A stretch of 64,000 bases of DNA from Klebsiella sp. RHBSTW-00484 (GTDB taxonomy: Bacteria; Pseudomonadota; Gammaproteobacteria; Enterobacterales; Enterobacteriaceae): assembly GCF_013705725.1 (NCBI RefSeq), contig NZ_CP055481.1:434001-498000 (forward strand), written 5' to 3'. The position numbers and the translations under genes were made by a program. Position 1 is the stretch's first letter. The number at the start of each line of letters is the position of its first letter. Positions 38,281 through 49,333 of the stretch are shown here, in pieces. The notes beneath the pieces are model-generated. The model saw only the letters and a list, made by a program, of their open reading frames with translations. It was not told the DNA's origin and searched no databases.

Positions 38281-40671
38281 ATGTCACAGACTACTTTTAA
38301 CAAAGCTCAGTTTCAGGCTGCACTGATGCGTCAGTGGCAGCATTTTGGATTACAGTCCGCTAGTGAGATGACTCAGCGCCAGTGGTGGCGTGCCGTGAGC
38401 GGTGCGCTGGCCGAGCTGTTGTCGGCTCAACCGGTCGTGAAACCGGCTGAAGGGCAGCGCCATGTAAACTACATCTCCATGGAGTTTCTGATTGGTCGTC
38501 TGACCGGCAACAATTTGCTCAACCTTGGCTGGTATCAAGGGGTGAGTGATGAGCTTCAGACGCATGATGTTAACCTGACCGACCTGCTGGAAGAGGAGAT
38601 CGATCCAGGTTTAGGTAACGGTGGGTTAGGCCGTCTGGCGGCATGTTTCCTCGATTCCATGGCGACCGTTGGTCAGTCGGCGACCGGTTACGGCCTGAAC
38701 TATCAATACGGCCTGTTCCGTCAATCTTTTGCTGACGGTCAGCAGATGGAAGCGCCGGACGATTGGGGGCGTAGCAGCTACCCGTGGTTTCGCCACAATG
38801 AAGCGCTGGACGTCCAGGTTGGACTCGGCGGTAAAGTCACCAAAGGCGGCGAATGGGTACCGGCATTCGTGATTACCGGCGAAGCCTGGGATCTGCCGGT
38901 GCTGGGCTATCGCAACAATGTCGCGCAACCGCTGCGTCTGTGGCAAGCCAAACACGCGCATCCGTTTAACCTGACCAAATTCAATGACGGCGATTTCCTG
39001 CGTGCTGAACAGCAGGGTATCGACGCGGAAAAACTGACGAAAGTCCTCTATCCAAACGATAACCATCAGGCGGGTAAAAAACTGCGTCTGATGCAGCAGT
39101 ACTTCCAGTGCGCCTGTTCGGTTGCCGATATCCTGCGTCGCCATCATCTGGCGGGTCGTAAGCTGGCGGAGCTGGCGGATTACGAAGTCATCCAGTTGAA
39201 CGATACTCACCCGACGATTGCGATCCCGGAACTGCTGCGCGTGCTGATCGACGAGCATCAGCTGAGCTGGGACGACGCCTGGGCGATTACCAGTAAAACC
39301 TTCGCCTATACCAACCACACCCTGATGCCGGAAGCGCTGGAGTGCTGGGATGAGAAGCTGGTGAAAGCGCTGTTGCCGCGTCATATGCAGATCATCAAAG
39401 AAATTAACGACCGCTTTAAAAAGCTGGTGGATAAAACCTGGCCGGGCGACAAACAGGTTTGGGCGAAGCTGGCGGTAGTGCATGACAAACAGGTTCGTAT
39501 GGCGAACATGTGCGTGGTGAGCGGCTTTGCGGTTAACGGCGTTGCTGCGCTGCACTCCGACCTGGTGGTGAAAGACCTGTTCCCGGAATATCACCAGTTG
39601 TGGCCGAATAAATTCCATAACGTCACCAACGGTATTACTCCGCGCCGCTGGATCAAACAGTGCAACCCGGCTCTGGCCGCGCTGCTGGATAAGACGCTGA
39701 AGAAAGAGTGGGCCAACGACCTCGACCAGCTGATTAACCTCGAAAAATACGCTGACGATGCGAAGTTCCGTCAGACGTACCGCGACATTAAGCTGGCCAA
39801 CAAGGTTCGCCTGGCGGAGTTTGTGAAGCTGCGTACCGGGATTGAGATTAACCCGCAGGCGATTTTTGATATCCAGATTAAGCGTTTGCACGAGTACAAA
39901 CGCCAGCACCTCAACCTGCTGAACATCCTCGCACAGTACAAAGAAATTCGTGAGAACCCGCAGGCAGACCGCGTACCGCGCGTGTTCCTGTTCGGCGCGA
40001 AGGCGGCGCCGGGCTATTATCTGGCGAAGAATATTATCTGGGCGATCAACAAAGTTGCTGAAGCGATCAACAACGATCCGCTGGTTGGCGATAAGCTGAA
40101 GGTCGTGTTCCTGCCGGATTACTGCGTGTCGGCGGCGGAAATGCTGATTCCGGCGGCGGATATCTCCGAGCAGATTTCTACGGCAGGCAAAGAAGCCTCC
40201 GGTACCGGCAATATGAAACTGGCGCTGAACGGTGCGCTGACCGTCGGAACCCTGGACGGCGCGAACGTTGAAATCGCGGAACAGGTGGGCGAAGAAAACA
40301 TCTTTATCTTCGGCCTTACCGTGGAAGAAGTGAAAGCCCTGAAGGCCAAAGGTTACGATCCGCTGAAATGGCGTAAGAAAGACAAGCTGCTGGATGCGGT
40401 GCTCAAGGAGCTGGAAAGCGGTAAATATAGCGATGGCGATAAGCATGCTTTCGACCAGATGCTGCATAGCCTGCTGAAAGGCGGTGATCCGTACCTGGTG
40501 CTGGCAGATTTCGAAGCCTACGTGGCGGCGCAGAAGCAGGTTGATGAGCTGTATCGCGACCAGGAAGCCTGGACTCGCGCGACGATCCTGAATACTGCGC
40601 GCTGCGGTATGTTCAGCTCTGACCGCTCCATTCGCGATTATCAGCAACGTATCTGGCAGGCAAAACGCTAA
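38281..40671 (+). CDS. malP: Maltodextrin phosphorylase
   Basis: 796 residues (E. coli 797). Cleaves maltodextrins with phosphate to glucose-1-phosphate. The pyridoxal-phosphate Lys lies in [15 protein letters not shown]. The ATG at 38281 ([11 protein letters not shown]) matches the known N-terminus and follows TAAAGGACCC; the frame is open further upstream but runs through the MalT boxes. Paralogue of glgP in this window. malQ follows after 10 bases. Confidence 0.98.
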   Translation: MSQTTFNKAQFQAALMRQWQHFGLQSASEMTQRQWWRAVSGALAELLSAQPVVKPAEGQRHVNYISMEFLIGRLTGNNLLNLGWYQGVSDELQTHDVNLTDLLEEEIDPGLGNGGLGRLAACFLDSMATVGQSATGYGLNYQYGLFRQSFADGQQMEAPDDWGRSSYPWFRHNEALDVQVGLGGKVTKGGEWVPAFVITGEAWDLPVLGYRNNVAQPLRLWQAKHAHPFNLTKFNDGDFLRAEQQGIDAEKLTKVLYPNDNHQAGKKLRLMQQYFQCACSVADILRRHHLAGRKLAELADYEVIQLNDTHPTIAIPELLRVLIDEHQLSWDDAWAITSKTFAYTNHTLMPEALECWDEKLVKALLPRHMQIIKEINDRFKKLVDKTWPGDKQVWAKLAVVHDKQVRMANMCVVSGFAVNGVAALHSDLVVKDLFPEYHQLWPNKFHNVTNGITPRRWIKQCNPALAALLDKTLKKEWANDLDQLINLEKYADDAKFRQTYRDIKLANKVRLAEFVKLRTGIEINPQAIFDIQIKRLHEYKRQHLNLLNILAQYKEIRENPQADRVPRVFLFGAKAAPGYYLAKNIIWAINKVAEAINNDPLVGDKLKVVFLPDYCVSAAEMLIPAADISEQISTAGKEASGTGNMKLALNGALTVGTLDGANVEIAEQVGEENIFIFGLTVEEVKALKAKGYDPLKWRKKDKLLDAVLKELESGKYSDGDKHAFDQMLHSLLKGGDPYLVLADFEAYVAAQKQVDELYRDQEAWTRATILNTARCGMFSSDRSIRDYQQRIWQAKR

Positions 40672-40681
40672 GGACAGGCCT

Positions 40682-42778
40682 ATGGAGACTAAACGCCTTG
40701 ATAACGCTGCCCTGGCGGCGGGAATCAGCCCAAGTTATATCAACGCCCATGGTAAGCCGCAGTCTATTGCGGCAACCACCAAGCAGCGCCTGCTTGATGC
40801 GATGCATCGTACAACAATCGCCACGAAGGTGGCGGTTAACCCGCTTCCTGTGGTGCAGGTGTTTACCCACGGCAAAAAGATGTCTTTGCCGGTGGCAGGT
40901 CAGGGTGAGTTCCACTGGATCCTCACCACTGAAGATGGCAAACAGTATCAAGGCCAGGTGCGCGGCGGTGAAACGCTGCCGCTGCCAGCAAGGCTGCCGG
41001 AAGGGTATCACACGCTAACGCTGACTCAGGACGGCGATCGCTGGCACTGCCGGGCTATCATTGCGCCCGTGCGCTGCTACGAGCCGCAGGCGCTGAAGGA
41101 TGGCAAGAAGCTGTGGGGTACCTGCGTGCAGCTTTATACGCTGCGCTCGGAGAAAAACTGGGGAATTGGTGATTTCGGCGATTTACGTGTTATGTTGCCG
41201 GAAATCGCCCGTCGCGGCGGTTCGTTTATCGGCCTCAACCCAATTCACGCGCTCTATCCGGCTAACCCGGAGAGCGCCAGCCCGTACAGTCCGTCTTCAC
41301 GCCGCTGGCTCAATGTTATCTATATTGATGTTAATGCGGTAGAGGATTTCCGTCAGAGCAAAGAAGCGCAGAAGTGGTGGCAATCACCGGCTACGCAGCG
41401 GGCGTTACAGGCTGCGCGTGAGACCGATGACGTCGACTATAGCGCCGTGACCGCGTTGAAAATCGCCGCGCTGCGCATGGCGTGGAAAGGTTTCTCCGCG
41501 CGCAATAATGATGAAGCAACAGCTGAGTTTCGTCAGTTTGTGACGCGCGAGGGTGAAAGTCTGTACTGGCAGGCGGCGTTTGACGCGCTGCACGCCTGGC
41601 AGGTTAAGCAGGATCCGATGCGCTGGGGCTGGCCCGCCTGGCCGAAGGCTTATCAGGACACTCATAGCCCTGAAGTGAAAGCGTTCTGTACCGAGCATGC
41701 TGATGAGGTGAATTTTTACCTGTGGCTACAGTGGCTCGCCTATACCCAATTTGCCGCCTGTTGGCACACCAGCCAAAACGACGCTATGCCGATTGGCCTG
41801 TATCGCGACCTGGCGGTGGGCGTTGCGGAAGGCGGGGCGGAAACCTGGTGCGACCGTGAGCTGTACTGCCTGAAAGCCTCCGTCGGCGCGCCGCCGGATA
41901 TTCTTGGCCCGCTGGGGCAGAACTGGGGCCTGCCGCCGATGGATCCCCATATCATTGTGGCGCGCGCCTATGAGCCGTTTATCGAACTGCTGCGCGCTAA
42001 TATGCAAAACTGCGGTGCGCTGCGCATCGATCATGTGATGTCGGTGCTGCGTCTGTGGTGGATCCCTTACGGTGAAACCGCCGATCACGGCGCTTACGTG
42101 CAGTATCCAGTGGATGACCTGTTGTCGATTCTGGCGCTGGAGAGTAAGCGTCATCGCTGTATGGTGATCGGTGAAGATCTGGGTACCGTGCCGGTTGAGA
42201 TCGTCGGTAAGCTGCGCAAAAGCGGTGTTTACTCCTATAAAGTGCTCTATTTCGAAAATGACCACGAGAAGACTTTCCGTGCGCCGAAGGCGTATCCGGA
42301 GCAATCAATGGCTGTGGCTACGACGCATGACCTGCCAACGCTGCGCGGCTACTGGGAAAGCGGTGACCTGACGCTGGGTAAATCGCTGGGCCTGTATCCG
42401 GATGAGGTGGTGCTGCGCGGGCTGTATCAGGATCGCGAGCTGGCGAAGCAGGGGCTGCTGGATGCGCTGCACCGCTATGGTTGCCTACCAAAGCGTACCG
42501 GGCATAAAGCGTCGCTGATGGCGATGACGTCGACCCTCAATCGCGGGATGCAGCGTTATATTGCCGACAGCAACAGCGCGCTGTTGGGTTTGCAGCCGGA
42601 GGATTGGCTGGAGATGGCCGAGCCGGTCAATATTCCGGGCACCAGTACGGAGTATCCAAACTGGCGGCGCAAGCTTTCCACCACGCTGGAGGCAATGTTT
42701 GCCGATGAGCAGGTGAATAAGCTGATCAAGGACCTGGATAAGCGGCGGAAGTTGGCGAGTAAGAAGAAGCCTGCCTGA
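40682..42778 (+). CDS. malQ: 4-alpha-glucanotransferase (amylomaltase)
   Basis: 698 residues, GH77. Transfers maltosyl and longer glucan units so that short dextrins become substrates for MalP, releasing glucose. Catalytic motifs LRIDHVMSV (nucleophile Asp), GEDLGTVP (acid Glu) and ATTHDLPTL (third Asp) are intact. ATG preceded by AAGGACAGGCCT. Second gene of malPQ; terminator follows. Confidence 0.98.
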   Translation: METKRLDNAALAAGISPSYINAHGKPQSIAATTKQRLLDAMHRTTIATKVAVNPLPVVQVFTHGKKMSLPVAGQGEFHWILTTEDGKQYQGQVRGGETLPLPARLPEGYHTLTLTQDGDRWHCRAIIAPVRCYEPQALKDGKKLWGTCVQLYTLRSEKNWGIGDFGDLRVMLPEIARRGGSFIGLNPIHALYPANPESASPYSPSSRRWLNVIYIDVNAVEDFRQSKEAQKWWQSPATQRALQAARETDDVDYSAVTALKIAALRMAWKGFSARNNDEATAEFRQFVTREGESLYWQAAFDALHAWQVKQDPMRWGWPAWPKAYQDTHSPEVKAFCTEHADEVNFYLWLQWLAYTQFAACWHTSQNDAMPIGLYRDLAVGVAEGGAETWCDRELYCLKASVGAPPDILGPLGQNWGLPPMDPHIIVARAYEPFIELLRANMQNCGALRIDHVMSVLRLWWIPYGETADHGAYVQYPVDDLLSILALESKRHRCMVIGEDLGTVPVEIVGKLRKSGVYSYKVLYFENDHEKTFRAPKAYPEQSMAVATTHDLPTLRGYWESGDLTLGKSLGLYPDEVVLRGLYQDRELAKQGLLDALHRYGCLPKRTGHKASLMAMTSTLNRGMQRYIADSNSALLGLQPEDWLEMAEPVNIPGTSTEYPNWRRKLSTTLEAMFADEQVNKLIKDLDKRRKLASKKKPA

Positions 42779-42800
42779 TACCTGTTTTAAGCGCATTAAA

Positions 42801-42826
42801 AAGCCGGGAAGTGATTCCCGGCTTTT
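42801..42826. terminator. Bidirectional terminator between malQ and pckA
   Basis: AAGCCGGGAA, GTGA loop, TTCCCGGCTT, then TTCT; between convergent genes. Confidence 0.88.
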
Positions 42827-42845
42827 CTGTTACTGACGAACCGCT

Positions 42846-44468
42846 TTAGCGTTTCGGCCCTGCGGCAACCAGCGCTGCGCCTGCTGGCGTATCGGTATAC
42901 TTCTCAAAGTTCTCAACGAACAACTTCGCTAACTGCTCGGCCTTCTCCTGCCACTGCTCTGGCGAACCGTAGGTATTGCGTGGGTCAAGGATATGGGTAT
43001 CCACGCCCGGCAATTCGGTTGGGATTTGCAGCTCAAACATCGGCAGAGTGAAGGTTTCCGCGTCGTCCAGCGAACCGTCGAGGATGGCATCGATAATGGC
43101 GCGGGTATCTTTAATCGAGATACGTTTGCCGGTGCCGTTCCAGCCGGTGTTGACCAGATAGGCCTGCGCGCCAGAAGCCTGCATGCGCTTGACCAGCACT
43201 TCTGCGTACTGCGTCGGGTGTAGCGACAGGAAAGCCGCGCCGAAGCAGGCGGAGAAGGTTGGTGTCGGCTCGGTGACGCCGCGCTCGGTACCGGCCAGTT
43301 TGGCGGTGAAGCCAGACAGGAAATGGTACTGAGTCTGGTCGGCGGTCAGACGAGAAACCGGCGGCAGCACGCCAAACGCGTCGGCGGTCAGGAAGATAAC
43401 CTTGGTAGCATGACCCGCTTTGGAGATCGGCTTAACGATGTTCTCGATATGGTTAATCGGATAAGAGACGCGGGTGTTTTCGGTCTTCGAACCGTCGTTA
43501 AAATCGATCGTGCCGTCGGCCAGCACTACGACGTTCTCCAGCAGCGCATCGCGGCGAATCGCATGGTAGATATCCGGCTCTGCGGCTTCGGAAAGCTTAA
43601 TCGTCTTCGCGTAGCAGCCGCCTTCGAAGTTAAATACCCCATCGTCATCCCAGCCGTGTTCGTCATCGCCAATCAGACGACGTTTTGGGTCGGTTGAAAG
43701 GGTTGTTTTGCCGGTGCCGGAAAGGCCGAAGAAGATGGCGACATCCTCTTTTTCCCCTACGTTTGCGGAGCAGTGCATGGAAGCGATGCCCTGTAACGGC
43801 AGCAGGTAGTTCATGATGGAGAACATCCCTTTTTTCATTTCGCCGCCGTACCAGGTCCCGCCAATCAGCTGAATGCGTTCGGTCAGATTGAAGGCGACGA
43901 AGTTTTCGGAGTTGAGTCCCTGCTCTTTCCACTGCGGATTAGTGCATTTTGCACCGTTCATCACGATGAAATCTGGCTTGAAGGTTGCCAGTTCCTCATC
44001 GCTTGGGCGAATAAACATATTCTTCACGAAATGCGCCTGCCAGGCGACCTCGGTAATAAAGCGGACGCTCAGGCGAGTGTCAGCATTTGCGCCGCAGAAA
44101 GCATCAACGATAAACAGACGCTTGTTGGAGAGCTGGCGGGTAACCAGTCCCTTCAAGTGCTGCCACGTTTCCTCAGAGAGCGGTTTGTTGTCGTTTTTGC
44201 CTTTGCCTTTGTCAGACCACCACACGGTATCGCGGGTGGTATCGTCACGAACGATATACTTATCTTTTGGAGAACGGCCGGTGAAAATACCGGTATCGAC
44301 GGCGATAGCACCAAGATTGGTTAATACGCCTCGTTCATAACCTTCCAGATTGGGGGCTAGCTCTTCTTGATACAAAGTATCGTAGCTGGGGTTATGAACG
44401 ATATCCTGGACGTCATTGATACCATAAGCCTTGAGATCCTGCGGGGTTAAACCATTATTAACGCGCAT
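42846..44468 (-). CDS. pckA: Phosphoenolpyruvate carboxykinase (ATP)
   Basis: 540 residues, the E. coli length. Converts oxaloacetate and ATP to phosphoenolpyruvate, the entry to gluconeogenesis. Kinase-1a P-loop [11 protein letters not shown] near 248-258, kinase-2 site LIGDDEHGW, and the oxaloacetate/metal-binding residues around it. ATG follows AAGGAGCAGTGAC. The E. coli neighbour yhgE between pckA and hslO is missing here. Confidence 0.98.
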   Translation of the reverse strand: MRVNNGLTPQDLKAYGINDVQDIVHNPSYDTLYQEELAPNLEGYERGVLTNLGAIAVDTGIFTGRSPKDKYIVRDDTTRDTVWWSDKGKGKNDNKPLSEETWQHLKGLVTRQLSNKRLFIVDAFCGANADTRLSVRFITEVAWQAHFVKNMFIRPSDEELATFKPDFIVMNGAKCTNPQWKEQGLNSENFVAFNLTERIQLIGGTWYGGEMKKGMFSIMNYLLPLQGIASMHCSANVGEKEDVAIFFGLSGTGKTTLSTDPKRRLIGDDEHGWDDDGVFNFEGGCYAKTIKLSEAAEPDIYHAIRRDALLENVVVLADGTIDFNDGSKTENTRVSYPINHIENIVKPISKAGHATKVIFLTADAFGVLPPVSRLTADQTQYHFLSGFTAKLAGTERGVTEPTPTFSACFGAAFLSLHPTQYAEVLVKRMQASGAQAYLVNTGWNGTGKRISIKDTRAIIDAILDGSLDDAETFTLPMFELQIPTELPGVDTHILDPRNTYGSPEQWQEKAEQLAKLFVENFEKYTDTPAGAALVAAGPKR

Positions 44469-44827
44469 GTCACTGCTCCTTAGCCAATATGTACTGCTTT
44501 AAATTGTAGGGGTTATTACGGGGTATAGACCGCGACCAGGCTCATAGATTTACGTATCTCGACAAACGGCATACTTACGAAAAACGTTGTGACTCCTGTC
44601 ACGAAGCGTGGGGGATTATCTCAGGAAATAGGGCTTTGGTGGGGGTAGATGTTTCTTAATGGTTAAAAAGTAATTAAAAAAACTATTGAAATGTGAATGT
44701 AATCGCTTACCTGAAATAAAATTACGTAATACTTTCAGGAGGAATCGATTCATCTCGCAGATAAAAAAACTTGACGCCAGGAGCGACGGAGGAAAAACCT
44801 CAACCAAACTCCTGGCGAGATGAACGA
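44469..44827. other. pckA-hslO intergenic region (yhgE missing)
   Basis: 359 bases. Holds the pckA promoter and leader on the minus strand. TGTGA-ATGTAA-TCGCT at 44692-44707 is a one-sided CRP-like match and fits CRP control of pckA, but is weak. The left end of hslO is closed by the terminator at 44762-44817. No remnant of yhgE is recognisable. Confidence 0.6.
44762..44817 (-). terminator. hslO terminator (long two-tier hairpin)
   Basis: In minus-strand reading CGCCAGGAG (44817-44809) pairs with CTCCTGGCG (44783-44775), with a second GAGG/CCTC stem inside around a T5 loop; T7 follows near 44768-44762. Confidence 0.75.
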
Positions 44828-45706
44828 TTAGTGGATCTGCGGGTCGGCCGGTGAGGCGTTATTGCGGATCTCGGCAATATCCATCGCATTGAAGACATAA
44901 TGGCTACCGCAATAATCGCAGTGCATGTCGATTTCACCTTCATCGGCCAGAATACTGTCAATCTCTTCATCTGGCAGCGTTCTCAGCGCACCTGCGCAGC
45001 GTTCGTAGGAGCAGGTGCATTTGAACTCTACGCTCTGCGGCTCGTAAACGGTCACTTCTTCTTCGTGGTACAGACGCCATAGCACATCGTTCGCAGGCAG
45101 GGTAAACAACTCTTCAGCTTTGATGGTTTCGGTCAGCGTACTGAGATGTTCGAAGTCTGCGGCCTGTGCGTCTTGTGCCGGGAGAACCTGCAGCAGCATA
45201 CCGCCCGCCATCGGCTTACCTTCATGCTCGCCGCTACGAATGATAAGCCGGGTTGGCAACTGCTCGGAACGCTGGAAGTAATCTTCCAGGCAAGCCGCCA
45301 GCGTATCGCCTTCCAGACCGACTACGCCCTGATAGCGCTCGCCTTCATCTGGAGAGATAGTAATGACCAGATATCCGTTACCCACCATCGTCTTCAGGTC
45401 AGCCCCTTCCGGAATCTCGCCCTGCATGCGAGCCACGCCGCGCATCTGCTGTTGGTTGTTGCCGTTAATTACTGCCAGCGATAGTGGACCATCGCCCTGC
45501 AGCTGAACGGTAATATCACCGGCAAACTTCAGCGTTGCGGTCAGCAGACTGGTCGCAACCAGCAGTTCTGCCAGCACGGTTTTCACCGGCTGCGGGTAGC
45601 TATGGTTTGTCAGAATCTGTTCTAAAGTTTCTGAAACTGTTACCAGCTCACCGCGTACGGCATAGTTTTCAAACAGATAGCGATGTAATTGATCGTGTTG
45701 AGTCAT
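44828..45706 (-). CDS. hslO: Redox-activated chaperone Hsp33
   Basis: 292 residues. Holdase switched on by oxidation and unfolding. The C-terminal zinc-binding redox switch is complete: CTCSYERC region with C-X-C and CDYCGS with C-X2-C (about residues 230-268). Cytoplasmic. Starts 24 bases after hslR on the same strand; likely heat-shock operon yrfG-hslR-hslO. Confidence 0.97.
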   Translation of the reverse strand: MTQHDQLHRYLFENYAVRGELVTVSETLEQILTNHSYPQPVKTVLAELLVATSLLTATLKFAGDITVQLQGDGPLSLAVINGNNQQQMRGVARMQGEIPEGADLKTMVGNGYLVITISPDEGERYQGVVGLEGDTLAACLEDYFQRSEQLPTRLIIRSGEHEGKPMAGGMLLQVLPAQDAQAADFEHLSTLTETIKAEELFTLPANDVLWRLYHEEEVTVYEPQSVEFKCTCSYERCAGALRTLPDEEIDSILADEGEIDMHCDYCGSHYVFNAMDIAEIRNNASPADPQIH

Positions 45707-45730
45707 AATAATCTCTCTTGCTGGCCACAG

Positions 45731-46132
45731 TTATTCACTATCGCCGTGTTTAAATCTCATCAGGTCGCGGCGTTCTTTCTTATCCGGACGTCGGTCGGGA
45801 TGCGGCATGGTTAGCGCGTTCATTTTTCGCGCCAGCGCCATTTTCTCGCGTTTCTCGATGCTCGCAGCCGTCTCTTCATAGAGTGCAACGGCTTCGCTGG
45901 CAGGTCTGCGCTGTTCGGTAATGCCTTTTACCACGATGATACGTTCGTCATTGCCCTGGCGTAGCGTCAGGGAGGCGTTCAGCTCGACAACTTTTCCCGG
46001 TTTACTGCGCTGTCCGTTGTAGTGCACCTTGCCGCCTTCAATCATCTCGCGCGCCAGAGCGCGGGTTTTATAAATGCGGGCTGCCCAAAGCCATTTGTCC
46101 AGCCTGACGGCTTCGACGGGTTTTTCTTTCAT
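45731..46132 (-). CDS. hslR: Ribosome-associated heat-shock protein Hsp15
   Basis: 133 residues. S4 RNA-binding domain at about 9-67 (VRLDKWLWAARIYKTR), then a basic helical tail. Binds stalled 50S subunits carrying nascent chains and helps their recycling. The start overlaps the yrfG stop by four bases (ATGA). Confidence 0.97.
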   Translation of the reverse strand: MKEKPVEAVRLDKWLWAARIYKTRALAREMIEGGKVHYNGQRSKPGKVVELNASLTLRQGNDERIIVVKGITEQRRPASEAVALYEETAASIEKREKMALARKMNALTMPHPDRRPDKKERRDLMRFKHGDSE

Positions 46133-46812
46133 GGCCTCTCCTGCGGGGTCAGTGAGGGAATCAGATGTCGGTAGTCATTTAGCCCTGGATGGCGAGCGTA
46201 GCTTTTTTCAGCCAGCCCGGAATCGGGGTTGGTTATGCCCAGGCAATAACGAATGCCAAACTCTTCGGCCGCATCCAGAATCGCCTCGTTGTCGTCAACA
46301 AAGAGCGTTTTGCGCGCGTTGAAGCCGGTTTCCTCAGCAACGGCACGCCACAGCCGCTGATCTTCTTTCGGATAACCAAATGTGTGGGTGGAAAGTAATA
46401 AATCAAGGTGCGCATCCAGCCCGGTGTGCTTCAGCTTTACCGCCAGATTATGTGGATGGGCGTTAGTCAGCAAAATCCGGCGTTTGCCACTGGCTTTAAG
46501 CGCATCAAGGAACGGCACAGTATCATCACGCAGTGCGGCTCGTGGCCCCTGCTCGCTGGTCATCGCACAAATATCCAAACCCAGGCGCTCGCTCCAGTAG
46601 TCCAGGCAGTACCAGTTTAGCGTATGTTGCACAGCGTGATATTCCTGGTGCATCGCCTCTCTGGCTTCCTGCAGGTTGAGGCCTTGCGTCGCCCCCCAGG
46701 TTTCCGGGACCAGTTTTTGCCAGAAATAGTTGTCGAAGGCGAGATCGAGAAGCGTGCCGTCCATATCCAGCAGAACGGTATCAACCTCCTGCCAGGCGAT
46801 ATCAAAGTGCAT
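46129..46812 (-). CDS. yrfG: GMP/IMP nucleotidase YrfG
   Basis: 227 residues, HAD superfamily: motif I LLDMDGTLLDL, motif II LLTNAH, and acidic motif FVDDNEAIL. Dephosphorylates purine nucleoside monophosphates in E. coli. First gene of the yrfG-hslR-hslO run; 61 bases downstream of igaA. The known second start variation is not an issue, since MHFDIAWQEVDTVLLDMDG matches family N-termini. Confidence 0.95.
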   Translation of the reverse strand: MHFDIAWQEVDTVLLDMDGTLLDLAFDNYFWQKLVPETWGATQGLNLQEAREAMHQEYHAVQHTLNWYCLDYWSERLGLDICAMTSEQGPRAALRDDTVPFLDALKASGKRRILLTNAHPHNLAVKLKHTGLDAHLDLLLSTHTFGYPKEDQRLWRAVAEETGFNARKTLFVDDNEAILDAAEEFGIRYCLGITNPDSGLAEKSYARHPGLNDYRHLIPSLTPQERP

Positions 46813-46873
46813 GGTAAGTCTCCAACGAGGGGGGAATTGCGCGACAGGGTATCACACCGCGTCGCGCAGAGAA

Positions 46874-49009
46874 TTAATCTTGCGGGTCTGGAGAGGAAAG
46901 TAGAACCGGATTCAGGCAGCTCTCGTAATACTTCTGGATCTCTTCCTGACGCTGACGGTGACGCTGGTAGCGACGAATTGCCAGGATACCGTGATACCCC
47001 ATACAGCCCAGCATCGCCAGCAGCAGTAAAGTTGTTCCCAGGTAACGCCACAGACCGGTGCGGTCGGGAATACGGTGCAGGTTGATATGCTGCGTGCCGT
47101 TGGCATCGGTATAGAGATTGGTGACGATCCCTTCCGCATGGAACGGCGTGTGCATCAGCATTCCCGCCAGTCGCTGCAGTTCGTTCCACTGTTGGTGAGC
47201 GGGGTAATCGTATAGTCCGGTCGTTGGCCACGGTTGATTCACCAGGTCGCTGCCTTCATCGCTGGCAATTAAAAAACCACCAGGGGCTGGACTGTTTAGC
47301 GCCTGGGCCGCACGTGATGTTTCACGGCTGACAAACGGCGCGGTGGAGGTGGTGACCAGATTCTCCAGCGATTCTGCGCTTACCGGGCGTAGCAGCACGT
47401 TGACGCCATCCAGCTTGCCCGTATTGGCGCGTTTGGTCAGAGTTTCCCAGTTGCGCGTGTTGCCGAGGTTAACCAGCGCATTTTTCAGGCGAACGCAGTC
47501 GTCTTTCGCTGAACACAGGTCACTTGTTTTTATGACGATATCGCCAAAGTCGTCGAGCAGTACCATCCCGGATTTCTGAATAGCGGAACGCAGCGCCGGG
47601 CTAACGCGAGATTCATCATTCGACTCGGGATGGAGCTGGCGTTGAACTGTTTGCATCAGTGCGCTGGCCTTACTGACGATGTCGGATTCCGGCAGCGGCA
47701 GGGGAGGCGCATCATTCCAGATGATTTGCGAACAGTCGAAGGGCATAAACGGCGAGTTCTCTTTTGCCGTCCAGGTTCCTGGCGTGTGGATATTACACAT
47801 GCCGGTCCCTTTCAGGCGCAGCGTATCGCCGATGCGGACCTGCGACTTATCCAGTTGAGCAACCGTTGTGGCTTCGATAGTTTGCGCACCTTTCAGCCAC
47901 GACAGGGTGAACTTAAAGGGCATATTCAGCGGCACGCTTACCCACAGCATCACTACCACCAGCAGCGCTCCTGCGGCAATAATCGCGCTGCGTAGCCAGT
48001 ACTGAAGCGGGAAGTTTTTAACTTCATCATGCAGCGACAGGAAACGCCCCTGGCGAACGACGTGACGGCTGAGGTAGATGTCTACATCCGTTTGCTGGCC
48101 GAGATCTTGCGTGATCCACGGTTGCCAGTGGCGCGGATAGATCAGGTCGATAATACCGAAGGAGATATTGTTGATATGCTCCTGGTTATTTTCGCCAAAT
48201 AATCCCCAGCGCTTGGGCATACCGCGCAGGCAGTGAATTTCTCGTAGTGATGTTTTGCGTGGTGGGGCGTAGATACCCCAGACGCCGGCGAGTAGCAGCA
48301 GTAAACCACCGCCCAATAGCCACGGGGAAAACACGTCGGGGCTTATCAGGCTGCAATAAAACAACAGGAACGCAGCAACGATCAGAACGGCTTCACGAAG
48401 GCCGTCGGGGCGGCTGAGCGCATGTTCTTCCGATGTTTCCGGACGAATGCTTAGCAGTTCAATCTGCTCGCTCTCTTCCCCACGAATCGATGCCTGGGTT
48501 GCGGAGGTGCGTTCGAGAGCAAACCCGAGAGATTCTTGCGGATAGTCGCTCAGCGTTTGGCCATTAAGGGCAATGACCAGAGGCAGGCTATCGGTTGGAA
48601 TTAATTCAACACTGTTTTCATCATTGATATGTTGTTCCCAGAACGGAGGAAGATGAATTTCCACTGAATCAAGGAAGTAGCGCCATTTATTCAGGTCGTC
48701 AGTGTTGATGCCATAGCGAGTAATTGCGCGAGTAACGGTAAAAACGGTGTCACTCTGTTCGTTCAACGCGATATTTACCGGTGCAATACTGGCACCTGAG
48801 GCTGGCAATTGCTGATTGCGGCTGAGGCCTTCGAGGTATTTTTCTACGGCGCTGCGCTCTTCATCAGAAAGCTTACGTGTCGCGGCGTCACTGAAGGCAT
48901 GCAACAGAGGAAGGCGGCGGCGTCTGGCATGCGATCGATACCACCAGCCTATAAGCAACGCGCAGATTAGCAGAGCTGTCAAAAAAATCAGAAAGGTGCC
49001 CATGCCCAT
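46874..49009 (-). CDS. igaA: Rcs phosphorelay inhibitor IgaA (YrfF/UmoB family)
   Basis: 711 residues, as in E. coli and Salmonella. Inner-membrane protein that damps the Rcs envelope-stress pathway by contacting RcsD and, through its periplasmic part, RcsF. Membrane segments at about 3-20, 205-250 (a pair), 340-360 and 650-675, with a large cytoplasmic part between and a periplasmic domain at about 360-650. Essential in Rcs-positive Salmonella and E. coli. Divergent from nudE. Confidence 0.95.
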   Translation of the reverse strand: MGMGTFLIFLTALLICALLIGWWYRSHARRRRLPLLHAFSDAATRKLSDEERSAVEKYLEGLSRNQQLPASGASIAPVNIALNEQSDTVFTVTRAITRYGINTDDLNKWRYFLDSVEIHLPPFWEQHINDENSVELIPTDSLPLVIALNGQTLSDYPQESLGFALERTSATQASIRGEESEQIELLSIRPETSEEHALSRPDGLREAVLIVAAFLLFYCSLISPDVFSPWLLGGGLLLLLAGVWGIYAPPRKTSLREIHCLRGMPKRWGLFGENNQEHINNISFGIIDLIYPRHWQPWITQDLGQQTDVDIYLSRHVVRQGRFLSLHDEVKNFPLQYWLRSAIIAAGALLVVVMLWVSVPLNMPFKFTLSWLKGAQTIEATTVAQLDKSQVRIGDTLRLKGTGMCNIHTPGTWTAKENSPFMPFDCSQIIWNDAPPLPLPESDIVSKASALMQTVQRQLHPESNDESRVSPALRSAIQKSGMVLLDDFGDIVIKTSDLCSAKDDCVRLKNALVNLGNTRNWETLTKRANTGKLDGVNVLLRPVSAESLENLVTTSTAPFVSRETSRAAQALNSPAPGGFLIASDEGSDLVNQPWPTTGLYDYPAHQQWNELQRLAGMLMHTPFHAEGIVTNLYTDANGTQHINLHRIPDRTGLWRYLGTTLLLLAMLGCMGYHGILAIRRYQRHRQRQEEIQKYYESCLNPVLLSSPDPQD

Positions 49010-49333
49010 CCCATCATAGTTATTCTTTTCTTACTGGTATCGTTGGTTGCCATTCACACTTAAGTAAACCAGCTGTACGCAATCGGCATCTGTCATGTAA
49101 AAACGGGAAAAATCATTGTGTAGCACAGCAGCATACAACCTTATCAAAAACGTTAAAATCCAGGAATCGGTAAATTCTCAAATACTATTCAACCTATTGA
49201 CTTTTTGGTCTTTGTATCAATTACATCTAAAACTATAAAGTTGCAACTATGTAAATTAGTGGCGAATTGAATTGCCGAAACCGTGCTGCGTGTCGCACAA
49301 TGACCTCTGTAATCACAGCATAGACCGATGACA
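49010..49333. other. igaA-nudE intergenic region
   Basis: 324 bases between divergent genes. AT-rich from about 49130 to 49260, which suits promoters in both directions. I see no operator or small gene that I would defend. nudE has no clear ribosome-binding site. Confidence 0.5.

Noticed and set aside
38626..40647. 673-codon frame antisense to malP
   Set aside because: A long shadow frame typical of GC-rich third positions; malP itself is fully conserved and certain.
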